DNA of 64,000 nt, taken from the NCBI RefSeq assembly GCF_013155335.1, contig NZ_JABJQZ010000008.1, forward strand, positions 248,001 through 312,000, given 5' to 3'. The translations under genes were made by a program, and so were the position numbers. Every line of letters starts with the position of its first letter. Position 1 is the first letter of the stretch. Below are positions 8,350-16,821 of the stretch, piece by piece. This DNA is from Nocardioides sp. zg-1230 (GTDB lineage: Bacteria; Actinomycetota; Actinomycetes; Propionibacteriales; Nocardioidaceae). The notes under the pieces were generated by a model, which was given only the letters and a program-made list of their open reading frames with translations, searched no databases and was not told the origin of the DNA.

Positions 8350-9559
8350 CCTCCCCCGTCCCACCGGACCGCTGCCGGTGCTGTGGGACAGCACGGTCAC
8401 GCAGCGCGTGGGACGGATGCTCGACGGCGACGTGAAGGTGGCCTGGTTCTACGGCCAGCCCGACACCAGCACCTTCCGCTACCGCGTGGCCAACGTGGTC
8501 GAGGCCGTCAACAGCGACCCCGACGGCGTGGTCGGCGCCGGCTGGTTCAGCGACGACGACATCCCGTCCGTGCTCCCGGTCGTGCCGCAGCTCGACGCGA
8601 TCGTGCTCGCCCGCCACCGCTACGGCGGCAACGTGCGACGCCTCGCCGCGACGGCCGCGCGCGCCGGCCTACCCCTCCTGTTCGACACCGACGACCTCGT
8701 GTTCGACACCTCCTACGCCGGCCTCGTCATGGACTCGCTGGGGCGCGACGCCACGGTGAGCCTGGACTGGGACGTCTGGTTCTCCTACATGGGGCGGCTC
8801 AACGCCACGCTCGGGTTGTGCGAGGGCGCGTTCACGACCAACCAGACGCTCCGCGCCGAGCTCGCCCGCCACCTGCCCCTCGAGCACGTCCACGTGGTGC
8901 CCAACGTGCTCAACCGCGTGCAGCAGGAGTACAGCCGCACCCTCCTCGAGGCCAAGCAGTCGTCCGGCTACCGGCGCACGGGCCCGGTGACCATCGGCTA
9001 CTTCAGCGGCACCCCCTCGCACGTGCGCGACTTCACCGTCGCCGCGCCCGCGCTGGCCCGCCTGCTCGCCCGCGACCCCGACGTGGACGTCCGGATCGCC
9101 GGGTTCCTCGACGACGTCGGACCGCTGGAGGAGTTCCGCGACCGCATCGAGTTCGTGCCGTTCATGCACTACGTGGAGCTGCAGCACTCGATCGCGGAGG
9201 TGGAGGTCAACGTCGCGCCCCTCCAGCACAACGCCTTCAACGTCTGCAAGTCGGACCTGAAGTTCTTCGAGGCCGCCGTGGTCGGCACGTGGACGGTCGC
9301 GTCGCACACGCCGTCGCTCGACGCCGCCATCACCGACGGGGTGACCGGGCGGCTGGCCCGCGATCACGAGTGGGACGGCGCCCTCGCCGAGGCGGTCGAC
9401 CTCGCCCGCGACACCGAGCGCTACGCCGCGACGATGTCGGCCACCGCCGAGCAGGCCCACAGCACCTGGGCGTGGGACTCGGTCGCGGCGTCCGTGCGTC
9501 GGGCGCTGGAGGCTCAGCTGGCGAAGGGGTCGCCCACCTCGCCCGTCGCCTCGTCGTAG
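8339..9559 (+). CDS. GT4-type glycosyltransferase
   Basis: Predicted glycosyltransferase of the GT-B fold, probably working with the preceding WsaF-like enzyme. The 406-residue product has an N-terminal half beginning VKVAWFYGQPDTSTFRYRV, a DTDDLVFD motif near residue 120 and a glycosyltransferase C-terminal half containing GYFSGTPSHVRDF near 220 and NVAPLQHNAFNVCKSDLKFFE near 300, where nucleotide sugar is normally held. It starts inside the end of the preceding gene (11-nt overlap), so the pair is probably coupled. Its last 46 bases overlap the convergent DUF2344 gene. Sugar specificity cannot be read from the sequence. Confidence 0.82.
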   Translation: MFADLPRPTGPLPVLWDSTVTQRVGRMLDGDVKVAWFYGQPDTSTFRYRVANVVEAVNSDPDGVVGAGWFSDDDIPSVLPVVPQLDAIVLARHRYGGNVRRLAATAARAGLPLLFDTDDLVFDTSYAGLVMDSLGRDATVSLDWDVWFSYMGRLNATLGLCEGAFTTNQTLRAELARHLPLEHVHVVPNVLNRVQQEYSRTLLEAKQSSGYRRTGPVTIGYFSGTPSHVRDFTVAAPALARLLARDPDVDVRIAGFLDDVGPLEEFRDRIEFVPFMHYVELQHSIAEVEVNVAPLQHNAFNVCKSDLKFFEAAVVGTWTVASHTPSLDAAITDGVTGRLARDHEWDGALAEAVDLARDTERYAATMSATAEQAHSTWAWDSVAASVRRALEAQLAKGSPTSPVASS

Positions 9560-10233
9560 GGACCCTGGTCGAGCCGGGTCAGCAGCGCCGGACCGGCCGG
9601 GTCCAGCCCGCCGAGCCGCGTCATCCCCGAGAGGATGTCGTCGGCCCGCACGGCCGGCTCCCCGTGCCGCAGGACCAGCTCGACGGTCGTCTGTGCCCCC
9701 TCGGCCGCGTCGACGACCGCGAGCGACGACACGGCCCCGCGGGCGTCGAAGCTGCGCAGACCGCGCTTGGTCATCCGCTCGACCGTGACCTCCGGAGCGG
9801 CGAGGAACGCCTCCACCGCGCGCTGGGCGTCGGGACGGGGTACGTCGACCTCGATCCGCCAGCGACTGGCCTGGAGCCGGTCGGAGAGCGAGCCGCCCGG
9901 CGACTCCACCACGGCCAGCACATCGAGCCCGGGCGGGAGCGAGGCGTCGAGCAGCTCGTGCACCTCGGCCGGGACCAGCACCTCCGCGAGGGCCAGCTCG
10001 AGGTACTCGGCCTCGCTCGCAGCCCCCGTGGGTGAGGCGCCGGCGTAGGAGATGCGCGGGTGCGGGTTGAAGCCGGACGAGTAGGCCATCGGGATGCGCG
10101 CGCGGAAGACGGCGCGCTCGAACGCGCGGGAGAAGTCGCGGTGGCTGGTGAACCGCAGCCGGCCGCGCTTGGCGTAGCGGACGCGGAGGCGCTGGACCGG
10201 GGGTGGCTGCTGGGGAGGATCCTGTCGGGGCAT
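9514..10233 (-). CDS. DUF2344 (TIGR03936) radical-SAM-associated protein
   Basis: Uncharacterised partner protein of the B12-binding radical SAM family TIGR03960; the two genes are normally adjacent or fused. The 239-residue product has the family start RLRVRYAKRGRLRFTSHRDF and the PMAYSSGFNPHPRISYA segment near residue 50, with full family length. Here its partner lies at 22524-24497, about 12 kb away across glycan genes. A TAGCCT box (10248-10243) 9 nt before the ATG suggests its own near-leaderless promoter; its TAG is also the stop codon of the upstream membrane-protein gene. The family call is strong. Its chemical role is unknown. Confidence 0.9.
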   Translation of the reverse strand: MPRQDPPQQPPPVQRLRVRYAKRGRLRFTSHRDFSRAFERAVFRARIPMAYSSGFNPHPRISYAGASPTGAASEAEYLELALAEVLVPAEVHELLDASLPPGLDVLAVVESPGGSLSDRLQASRWRIEVDVPRPDAQRAVEAFLAAPEVTVERMTKRGLRSFDARGAVSSLAVVDAAEGAQTTVELVLRHGEPAVRADDILSGMTRLGGLDPAGPALLTRLDQGPYDEATGEVGDPFAS

Positions 10234-10245
10234 GGCGGGGTCAGG

Positions 10246-12195
10246 CTATCGCCCGGCCCGCTCCTCGACCGAGTAGACCCAGCGCGGCTCCCCGCCCCAG
10301 TCGAAGGTGCGCTCGGGACGCAGGCAGTCGAGGTCGAGCTCGCGCTTGGCCACGACGGTCGTCAGCCGGGGCAGCCGCTCCGCGACGACGCAGGGCGAGC
10401 CGGCGACGTGGATCACGTCGGGCGTCGGGTTGGTCCACTCGAGCTCGTCACGGCCCGACCACGAGAACCAGATGTAGGCCCCGCCACGGTTCCACACCTC
10501 CTCGTGCTCCCGGCCCGGGTCGAGGCGGCCCCAGACCTCCGGGTCGGGCCCGGACATCTGGCGCCCGGAGAACGCCGGGACGCCGGTGGCCATCATCAGC
10601 GCGTCGACCGAGTAGTGGTCCGAGGCCCAGACGCCCCCGTCCGCACGGGCGGCGTCCCCGTCCTGCTCCATCTGCTGGGCGACCTCGGTGCCGCGCAGGT
10701 CGCCGAGCCCGACGAGCACCGGGTTGACGTCCCACACCAGGGAGAACGCGAGTGCTCCGCCGAGGACGTAACCAGCCGCGTGGCGGGGCCACCGGGTCAG
10801 CAGGAAGACGACCACTCCCACTCCCCCGGCAGCCACCCAGACGGTGGCCAGCGACATGTCCGGGAGGTTCTGCACCCGCAGGACGGACCCGGCGTAGCCG
10901 GACACGAGCGCGGCGGCCCCGGCCGCGACCACCGCGAGCGTGCGGGTGCCGCGCTCCGCCGCGCCCGGCAGGACGAGGCACAGGAGGATGACGGCGAGGT
11001 GACCGAGCACCTGCGCGTCCCGTGCCGGCGGGACCATGTTGACGAGCGGGAGGCGTGAGCCCACGGTCCCGAAGTCGAGCATCGTCCAGAGCGCCCACCA
11101 CCCGGTCGAGGCGGCGACCGCGACCACGGCCCAGCGGTGGCCGGGCACCCGCCACTGCACGCCGCGCACCAGCAGCAGGAGCGCGGGCACGAGCGCGACG
11201 AGGAAGGCCGAGGAGATCTCCGACGCGTTGGACCCGACCACGGTCACGCCGTCGGCGAGGACCCCGAGGTGGGTCGCCCCGAACAGCGACTGCACGGCGG
11301 CGGCCGTCCCGGTCAGCACCCGGGTGCCGGGGTAGACGGTGTCCGCCGAGGCGGCGATCGCGGCGCGGCTCTCCCAGTAGACGGCCGCCAGGAGCAGCAG
11401 GGTCAGCACGCCCACGCCGGCCACTACCGCGAGGCGGCGGCCCCGTCCGGGCCGCGGTGCCAGCAGCCCGGCGACCATCGCCAGGACCACGACGGGCACC
11501 AGCACCACCGCCCACGGCGGGTAGAGCAGCGGCGTACGGACCAGGAGGGCCGCGGCGAGCAGCGACCAGGCGCCGGCCGCCGCCCAACGTCGGTCGTCGA
11601 CCCCGCGGACGGCCCGTTCGAGCGCGACCGCGCCGGCGAAGGCGAACCCGAGGAGGTTGGCGTGGGTGCCGGACCACCACGCGTTGGCCGGCGAGAAGAG
11701 GATCAGCGCCGCGGCGAACCAGCCGATCCAGCGGCTTCCGGTGAGGGTGCGGAAGAACGCGGGCGCCGCCAGCAGCAGGAGCAGGACGCCCAGCCAGTGC
11801 CGCGCGGCGAACAGCACGCTGTCGGGCAGCCAGGGCCCCGCACGCTGGACCGTGCCGTCGAGGAAGAGCACCGACGTCACCGGACCCGACGGCAGCACGT
11901 TCAGGACGGCCTGCTGCGCCGTGAGCGGGTTGTGGTCCTCGGTCCGGCCGGTCGCCTGCACGCCCAGCACGAGCGGGGTCGCGGTCAGGAACTCGTCCGA
12001 GCGCGTGGCCCGTGCCTCCCCGAGCATCACGCCGGTGGGGTCGGCCGGGTCGACCCGGAGCTCCGGTGCCCCGATCGAGGACTGGGACACCCCCGCCAGT
12101 GAGACGAGGAGGTAGAGGACGACCGGCGCGACGACGTGCCACGGGAGGGAGGCGAGCCGGGTCCGACGCGGTGCGCCAACAGTTGCGTGGCCCAC
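10246..12195 (-). CDS. Large multi-pass membrane protein of the glycan locus (DUF7657/DUF7654-like)
   Basis: The 649-residue product has an N-terminal membrane helix, then a ~90-residue exposed loop (TGVMLGEARATRSDEFLTATPLVLG), then about ten further hydrophobic helices and a soluble C-terminal domain of about 140 residues with a SPCV segment near the end. This resembles the GT-C fold of lipid-linked sugar transferases or polymerases, but no catalytic motif is certain. The DUF names are from memory and unverified. The GTG at 12195 is chosen: AGGAGG lies 10 nt upstream, and longer readings run antisense through the neighbouring GT2 gene. It is divergent from that gene, with 57 nt between them. 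Confidence 0.75.
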   Translation of the reverse strand: MGHATVGAPRRTRLASLPWHVVAPVVLYLLVSLAGVSQSSIGAPELRVDPADPTGVMLGEARATRSDEFLTATPLVLGVQATGRTEDHNPLTAQQAVLNVLPSGPVTSVLFLDGTVQRAGPWLPDSVLFAARHWLGVLLLLLAAPAFFRTLTGSRWIGWFAAALILFSPANAWWSGTHANLLGFAFAGAVALERAVRGVDDRRWAAAGAWSLLAAALLVRTPLLYPPWAVVLVPVVVLAMVAGLLAPRPGRGRRLAVVAGVGVLTLLLLAAVYWESRAAIAASADTVYPGTRVLTGTAAAVQSLFGATHLGVLADGVTVVGSNASEISSAFLVALVPALLLLVRGVQWRVPGHRWAVVAVAASTGWWALWTMLDFGTVGSRLPLVNMVPPARDAQVLGHLAVILLCLVLPGAAERGTRTLAVVAAGAAALVSGYAGSVLRVQNLPDMSLATVWVAAGGVGVVVFLLTRWPRHAAGYVLGGALAFSLVWDVNPVLVGLGDLRGTEVAQQMEQDGDAARADGGVWASDHYSVDALMMATGVPAFSGRQMSGPDPEVWGRLDPGREHEEVWNRGGAYIWFSWSGRDELEWTNPTPDVIHVAGSPCVVAERLPRLTTVVAKRELDLDCLRPERTFDWGGEPRWVYSVEERAGR

Positions 12196-12217
12196 CGGGA
12201 CGAGGCCTCCTGAGGAG

Positions 12218-12252
12218 TTGGACGGACGAGCGGCCGCGATAGTATCGCGGCC
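12218..12252 (+). promoter_or_regulatory. Leaderless promoter with perfect palindrome before the GT2 gene
   Basis: TTGGAC (12218-12223), 16 nt, TAGTAT (12240-12245), then 7 nt to the ATG at 12253, so the transcript would begin at or next to the start codon. The -10 box lies inside a perfect inverted repeat: GGCCGCGATA (12232-12241), one base, TATCGCGGCC (12243-12252). The right arm touches the ATG. No ribosome site is present. The palindrome may be a repressor site or a hairpin in the opposite transcript. Confidence 0.6.
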
Positions 12253-13056
12253 ATGTCTGGCGAGCGCGTGCTGATCATCGTGCCCGCGTGGAACGAGCAG
12301 GACGCCATCGGCGGGACCATCGCCGAGATCCGTCAGTGCGTCCCCCACGCCGACCTGCTCGTCATCGACGACGGGTCCCACGACCTGACCGCGCAGCGGG
12401 CCCAGGCGGCCGGGGCGACCGTGTGCCCGTTGCCCTTCAACCTCGGCGTGGGTGGCGCCATGCGCACCGGCTACCGCTACGCCCTGCGTCACGGCTACGA
12501 CGCCGCCGTGCAGATCGACGCCGACGGCCAGCACGACCCGCGCTACCTCGCGCGCCTGCTCGACCAGCTCGGCACCGCCGACGTCGTGATCGGTGCCCGC
12601 TTCGCCACCCCCGACGACCCCTACAAGGTGCGGGGACCGCGGCGTTGGGCCATGGTCCTGCTCGCACGCGTGCTCTCGCGACTGGCGCACACGCGGCTCA
12701 CCGACGTGACCTCCGGGTTCCGGGTGTCCAACCGCCGCGCCATCTCGGTCTTCGCCACCCACTACCCGGCCGAGTACCTCGGCGACACCGTGGAGTCGCT
12801 GGTGATCGCGGCCCGCGCCGGCTGCACGATCACCCAGGTGCCCGTCACGATGCGGGCCCGCGTCGCGGGACGCGCGTCGCACTCCCCGGTGAAGGCGGCC
12901 GTCTACCTCTGCCGCGCGATGGTGGCGCTCGTGCTGGCGCTGGTGCGCGACTGGCCCGCCCAGCTCGAGGAGGGGGCGACGGCCGACGACCTCGAGGCCG
13001 AGCCGGTCGCGGCCGGGGCCCTGCCCGCCAATCCCCACGAGGAGGCCCACCCGTGA
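12253..13056 (+). CDS. GT2 glycosyltransferase, polyprenyl-phosphate sugar synthase type
   Basis: Probable transfer of a sugar from a nucleotide donor to polyprenyl phosphate on the cytoplasmic face of the membrane (DPM1-like group). The 267-residue GT-A product begins VLIIVPAWNEQDAIGGTI, with DLLVIDDGSHD near residue 36, NLGVGGAMRTGY near 65 and the metal-binding QIDADGQHDP near 92. An FRVSNRRA segment near 158 is typical of this group. The C-terminus has no membrane helix, so membrane attachment may depend on the next gene. Its stop overlaps the DUF2304 start (GTGA). It is preceded by the palindromic leaderless promoter. Confidence 0.88.
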   Translation: MSGERVLIIVPAWNEQDAIGGTIAEIRQCVPHADLLVIDDGSHDLTAQRAQAAGATVCPLPFNLGVGGAMRTGYRYALRHGYDAAVQIDADGQHDPRYLARLLDQLGTADVVIGARFATPDDPYKVRGPRRWAMVLLARVLSRLAHTRLTDVTSGFRVSNRRAISVFATHYPAEYLGDTVESLVIAARAGCTITQVPVTMRARVAGRASHSPVKAAVYLCRAMVALVLALVRDWPAQLEEGATADDLEAEPVAAGALPANPHEEAHP

Positions 13057-13445
13057 GCGGCGTCACGATCCTCGGGCTGGTCGGCTCGGTCATCATCCTG
13101 CTCGCGCTGTTCGAGATGATGCGCCGCCACCGGCTGCGCGAGAAGTACGCCCTCATCTGGGCACTGGTCGCACTGTCGATCATCACGGTCGCGGCCTTCC
13201 CGGCGATCCTCATCCGCACCTCGCAGGCCATCGGCCTCGAGGTGCCCGCCAACCTGCTGTTCTTCGGCGCCTCGATGGTCATCATGGTGCTCACGCTGCA
13301 GCACAGCTCCGAGCTCGGGCGTCTCGAGGAGCGCACCCGCACCCTCGCCGAGGAGATCGCCCTGCTCCGCCTCGAGATCGACCAGCACCGCCACGCCGGC
13401 GGTGCGCTCCGCACCGGCGAGCCCAGCGACGAGCCGCGCGAGTGA
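13053..13445 (+). CDS. DUF2304 small membrane protein
   Basis: The 130-residue product has three hydrophobic helices: about residues 3-20, 32-52 and 66-86. A basic MMRRHRLREKYALIWAL stretch lies between the first two, and a charged coiled-coil tail follows. This is the DUF2304 pattern, and such genes usually sit directly after a DPM1-like GT2, as here; a role in anchoring or flipping that product is inferred. The GTG start overlaps the preceding stop by four bases, with GAGGAGG upstream. Its own stop overlaps the next start in the same way, so three genes form a tight operon. Confidence 0.85.
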   Translation: MSGVTILGLVGSVIILLALFEMMRRHRLREKYALIWALVALSIITVAAFPAILIRTSQAIGLEVPANLLFFGASMVIMVLTLQHSSELGRLEERTRTLAEEIALLRLEIDQHRHAGGALRTGEPSDEPRE

Positions 13446-14344
13446 GCGCCGCGACCCCGAGCCCGCTGGAGGTCTTCATCCCCTTCTGGGGTGACCCCGC
13501 GCTGCTCTACGCCACCGTCGCGAGCGTCAAGGCCCAGACCGACCCCGGCTGGACGATCACCGTCGTCGACGACTGCTACCCCGACCCGGGGGTCGCCGAG
13601 CACTTCGCCGCGGAGGACGACCCGCGGATCACCTACGTCCGCAACGAGACCAACCTGGGCATCACCGACAACTACCAGCGCTGCCGCGAGCTGGCCTCGG
13701 GTGAGCTGATGATGTTCATGGGCTGCGACGACCTCATGCACCCGACGTTCGTCGAGACCGTGAAGGCCGCCCACCGCGAGTTCCCGACGGCGGCCACGAT
13801 CCAGGTCGGCGTCCAGGTCATCGACGAGAACGGTGCTCCGATCGACCCGCTGACCGACCGGGTCAAGCGCGCGATCCGGCCGTCGGTCGAGCGGCGCACG
13901 GAGCTCTCGGGCGAGCGGCTGGCCACCAGCCTGCTGCGGGGCGCCTGGCACTACTGGCCCGCCCTGGTCTTCCGCACCGAGGCGCTGCAGCGCTACGCCT
14001 TCCGCGACGGCCTGCCGATCATCCAGGACCTCGCCCTGCTGATCGACATGACGGCCGCCGGCGAGTCCCTTGTGCTCGACCCGACCGTCTGCTTCTCCTA
14101 CCGTCGCCACACGCAGAGCGCCTCCGCGAGCAGCCTGCTGCACGGCACCCGCTTCGCCGACGAGCGTCGCTACTACGCCTCCGCCGCCGCGCAGATGGGC
14201 GATCGCGGGTGGAGCCGTGCCGCCCGCACGGCGCGTTTGCGCTGGACCTCGCGGCTGCACGCGGTGACGTTGCTGCCCACCGCGCTGCGCCAGCGCGAGC
14301 GCAGCGCCGTACGGTCCCTGCTCGCGCACGCGACCGAGCGCTGA
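13442..14344 (+). CDS. GT2 family glycosyltransferase
   Basis: Third gene of the 12253-14344 operon, a 300-residue inverting GT-A enzyme. It begins LEVFIPFWGDPALLYATVAS, with ITVVDDCYPDP near residue 38, ETNLGITDNYQRC near 72 and the metal-site MFMGCDDLMHP near 94. A Trp-rich segment (RGAWHYWPALVF) near 172 probably contributes to acceptor binding. The GTG start overlaps the DUF2304 stop. The acceptor is presumably the growing surface glycan; the sugar is unknown. Confidence 0.85.
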   Translation: MSAATPSPLEVFIPFWGDPALLYATVASVKAQTDPGWTITVVDDCYPDPGVAEHFAAEDDPRITYVRNETNLGITDNYQRCRELASGELMMFMGCDDLMHPTFVETVKAAHREFPTAATIQVGVQVIDENGAPIDPLTDRVKRAIRPSVERRTELSGERLATSLLRGAWHYWPALVFRTEALQRYAFRDGLPIIQDLALLIDMTAAGESLVLDPTVCFSYRRHTQSASASSLLHGTRFADERRYYASAAAQMGDRGWSRAARTARLRWTSRLHAVTLLPTALRQRERSAVRSLLAHATER

Positions 14345-14372
14345 GCCCGGGCCACCCCCCGGCGACGAGGGG

Positions 14373-15479
14373 TCAGCGGCGACCGCCCAGCGCGGTCCGG
14401 AAGACGTCGAGCGTCTCGCGAGCGACCCGCTCCCAGCTGAACTGGGCGGCCTGCTCGAGGCCCGCGGCGGCCATGACGGGCAGCACCTCGGGCTTCGTCG
14501 CGACCGTGCGGATCGCGTCGGCGATGGAGTCGAGGTCGTAGGGGTCGAACCACAGGGCGGCGTCTCCCCCGACCTCGCGCAGGACCGGGAGGTCGGAGGC
14601 GATGACGGGCAGGCCCAGCACCATCGCCTCGAGGATCGGCAGGCCGAAGCCCTCGGCCAGGGTCGGGAAGGCCATTGCCCGGGCGCGGGAGCGCAGGTCG
14701 GCGAGCTCGTCGTCGTCCACCCAGCCGCGGAGCTCGACCCAGTTGCCCATTCCGGTCTCCGCGACCACCGGCGCCAGCGGGTCCTCGCCGCGGCCGCCCG
14801 TGATCACCAGCCGCGGACGAGCCTCCTCCTCGACCAGCGCGAGGGCGCGGATCAGCCGGTCCCAGTTCTTGTGGGGGCGTCGCTGGCCGCTCGCCAGGAG
14901 CAGGTTGTCGGTGGCGCGGTCGAGCGACGGCGGGGTGTCGGGGTGCTCGGCCGCGAGGAGGGTGACGTGCAGGCGCTCTCGCGGGAAGCCGAGGTACTTC
15001 ACTATCTCGTCGGCCGAGACCTGGCTGTCGGTGATGACGTGGGAGGCGTTGGCGGCTCCCCGCTTCTCCATCCACATGACCGGGCGCGTGTAGAGCGGGG
15101 TCGTCATCAGCTCCGGGTGGCTCCAGTAGAGCATGTCGTGGATGGTGATGACGGTCGGCATCGAGGTCCACATCGGGCCGAGCGTGGCCGGTGAGTGCAC
15201 GAGGTCCGCGCGGCGGCGCCGGGCGACCCAGCTCGACGCGACCAGCTCTCCGAAGGCCCACACGAAGCGGTTCTCGCCGCTGATGCGCGAGGCGACCACC
15301 TCGCCGGGGAACCAGGACAGGTCGAGGCGGGCCCCCTCCTTGCTGGCGAACGCCACGAAGTCGAGGCCGGTGTCGAGCTGGCCGAGCGCGCGGTAGAGCT
15401 CACGCGTGTAGGTCTCCATCCCGCCCTTCGTGCCGGTGTAGGACAGCATGTCGACGAGGACGAGGGGACGCTCTGGCAC
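14373..15479 (-). CDS. GT4 family glycosyltransferase
   Basis: A 368-residue retaining GT-B enzyme of the mannosyl/rhamnosyltransferase type. It has a GGMETYTRELYRAL acceptor-side start near residue 19, LVHSPATLGP near 93, an RRPHKNWDRLI hinge segment near 205 and the donor-site EX7E motif EGFGLPILEA near 285. The GTG at 15477-15479 has a TAGGGT box (15492-15487) 7 nt upstream, so it is probably leaderless; that TAG is also the stop of the flippase gene. It is convergent with the GT2 operon, with 28 nt between them. Confidence 0.9.
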   Translation of the reverse strand: MPERPLVLVDMLSYTGTKGGMETYTRELYRALGQLDTGLDFVAFASKEGARLDLSWFPGEVVASRISGENRFVWAFGELVASSWVARRRRADLVHSPATLGPMWTSMPTVITIHDMLYWSHPELMTTPLYTRPVMWMEKRGAANASHVITDSQVSADEIVKYLGFPRERLHVTLLAAEHPDTPPSLDRATDNLLLASGQRRPHKNWDRLIRALALVEEEARPRLVITGGRGEDPLAPVVAETGMGNWVELRGWVDDDELADLRSRARAMAFPTLAEGFGLPILEAMVLGLPVIASDLPVLREVGGDAALWFDPYDLDSIADAIRTVATKPEVLPVMAAAGLEQAAQFSWERVARETLDVFRTALGGRR

Positions 15480-15489
15480 GGCCCAGACC

Positions 15490-16701
15490 CTAACGGATGC
15501 GCCGCCGCCCCCAGACGAGGTGCACGAGCACCCCGACCGCCGGGCCGACCAGCAGCGACGTCACGACGCGGGCCTCGAGCATCCCCGGCACGAGCAGCAC
15601 CCCGAGGGTCGTCACGGTGGCGGCGATCCAGCCCGCGAGGTGGACCGTGTGGTGGTCCAGTGCCACGGCCGCCGCTCCGGTCACCGTGAGCACCGCGACC
15701 AGCCCCGCACCGAGGACGAGGCCCGCGAAGACGGGCCCGTCGACGTGGTAGTCGGGGTTGACCAGCCGGAGCGCCCAGGGCCCGACGGGCCACGCCGCCA
15801 GCGCGCCGACCGCGGTGACGGCGCCGAGCCCGACCAGCACCGGCACCAGCGCGCGCACGCCGTGCGCGGCCACCTTCGACACGACGACGTTCTGGTAGGC
15901 GCCGAGCGGAACGAGCAGCGGGGCGCGGCACAGCGAGACGGCCAGCACGAGGGGCGCCGCCCCCGCGAAGACGTCGTCGGGTGTGGTCACCCGCAGCAGC
16001 ACCGGGTAGCCGACGAGCAGCAGCGCCGAGACGCCGGTGGCCGAGCAGGAGGCGACGAGCCGCCGGAGCAGTCCGCGTACGTCGGCCTCCACGCGCTGGT
16101 TCCAGAGGTCGCGGTAGCGGCGCGAGAACAGCGTCGCCAGGAGCCAGAAGCCAGACGCGACCGCGCTGGCCACCGCGAAGCCGGTGACGCTGGCGGCGGT
16201 GAGCGCCACGACGACGAAGAGGAGCAGGCGTGAGGCCGTCTCGCCGGCGACCAGCAGGCTGTAGCCCGACCAGGCCCCCCGACCCGACGCGACGCCGGAC
16301 ACGGCGACGTGGACGGCGAACAGAGCGCTGCCGAGCGCGGTGGCGCCGAGCAGGGCCAGCCAGTCGGCGCCGAGCACAGCAGGCGCCCAGACCAGCCCGC
16401 TCAGGGCGACGACGGCCACGAGCGTGAGCCCGAAGCCCACGACCACCGGCATCAGCGGCGTGGTCGCGGGCCGGTCGTCGCGGGCAGTGGTCACGGCGCG
16501 CGTGGTCTCGGTGGTGACGCCGATGAGGACGCCGTAGAGCGCGAAGACCGTGCCCCAGAAGACGAGGAACTCGGCGTTGTCGGCCGGGCTGAGCGTCCGG
16601 GCGGCGAGGATGAGCGCGAGGTAGCCCGAGACGCCGCTGACCAGGGACGCACCGAGGACGAGGGCGGTCGGCGAGCCCACCAGCTGCGATCGTCTCGACA
16701 C
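15490..16701 (-). CDS. Polysaccharide flippase-like membrane protein (Wzx/MATE type)
   Basis: Probable flippase that moves lipid-linked oligosaccharide from the cytoplasmic to the outer face of the membrane. The 403-residue product is almost entirely hydrophobic, with roughly twelve helices. It begins SQLVGSPTALVLGASLVSGVSGYLALILAARTLSPADNAEF, the usual start of oligosaccharide flippases (given here as one known motif spanning residues 4-44). The start is uncertain: the GTG at 16701 gives a family-like start but has no clear ribosome site, and in-frame codons exist up to 16809. No Wzy- or Wzz-like gene is recognisable nearby. Confidence 0.75.
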   Translation of the reverse strand: MSRRSQLVGSPTALVLGASLVSGVSGYLALILAARTLSPADNAEFLVFWGTVFALYGVLIGVTTETTRAVTTARDDRPATTPLMPVVVGFGLTLVAVVALSGLVWAPAVLGADWLALLGATALGSALFAVHVAVSGVASGRGAWSGYSLLVAGETASRLLLFVVVALTAASVTGFAVASAVASGFWLLATLFSRRYRDLWNQRVEADVRGLLRRLVASCSATGVSALLLVGYPVLLRVTTPDDVFAGAAPLVLAVSLCRAPLLVPLGAYQNVVVSKVAAHGVRALVPVLVGLGAVTAVGALAAWPVGPWALRLVNPDYHVDGPVFAGLVLGAGLVAVLTVTGAAAVALDHHTVHLAGWIAATVTTLGVLLVPGMLEARVVTSLLVGPAVGVLVHLVWGRRRIR

Positions 16702-16821
16702 GATCAGCCATCGTAGGCGTGGGCACCCGCCGTCGAGGCACCGGCGCGACCGCTCCGCGGTGACGGCGCGGTGGACCTGTATCGTCCGAGCCGTCCGAGA
16801 CGCCGACACACAGGGGACGAC

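Noticed and set aside
12196..13050. A long N-terminal extension of the membrane-protein gene at 10246
   Set aside because: It runs antisense through the intact GT2 and DUF2304 genes, has no conserved sequence, and a GTG with AGGAGG upstream lies at 12195.
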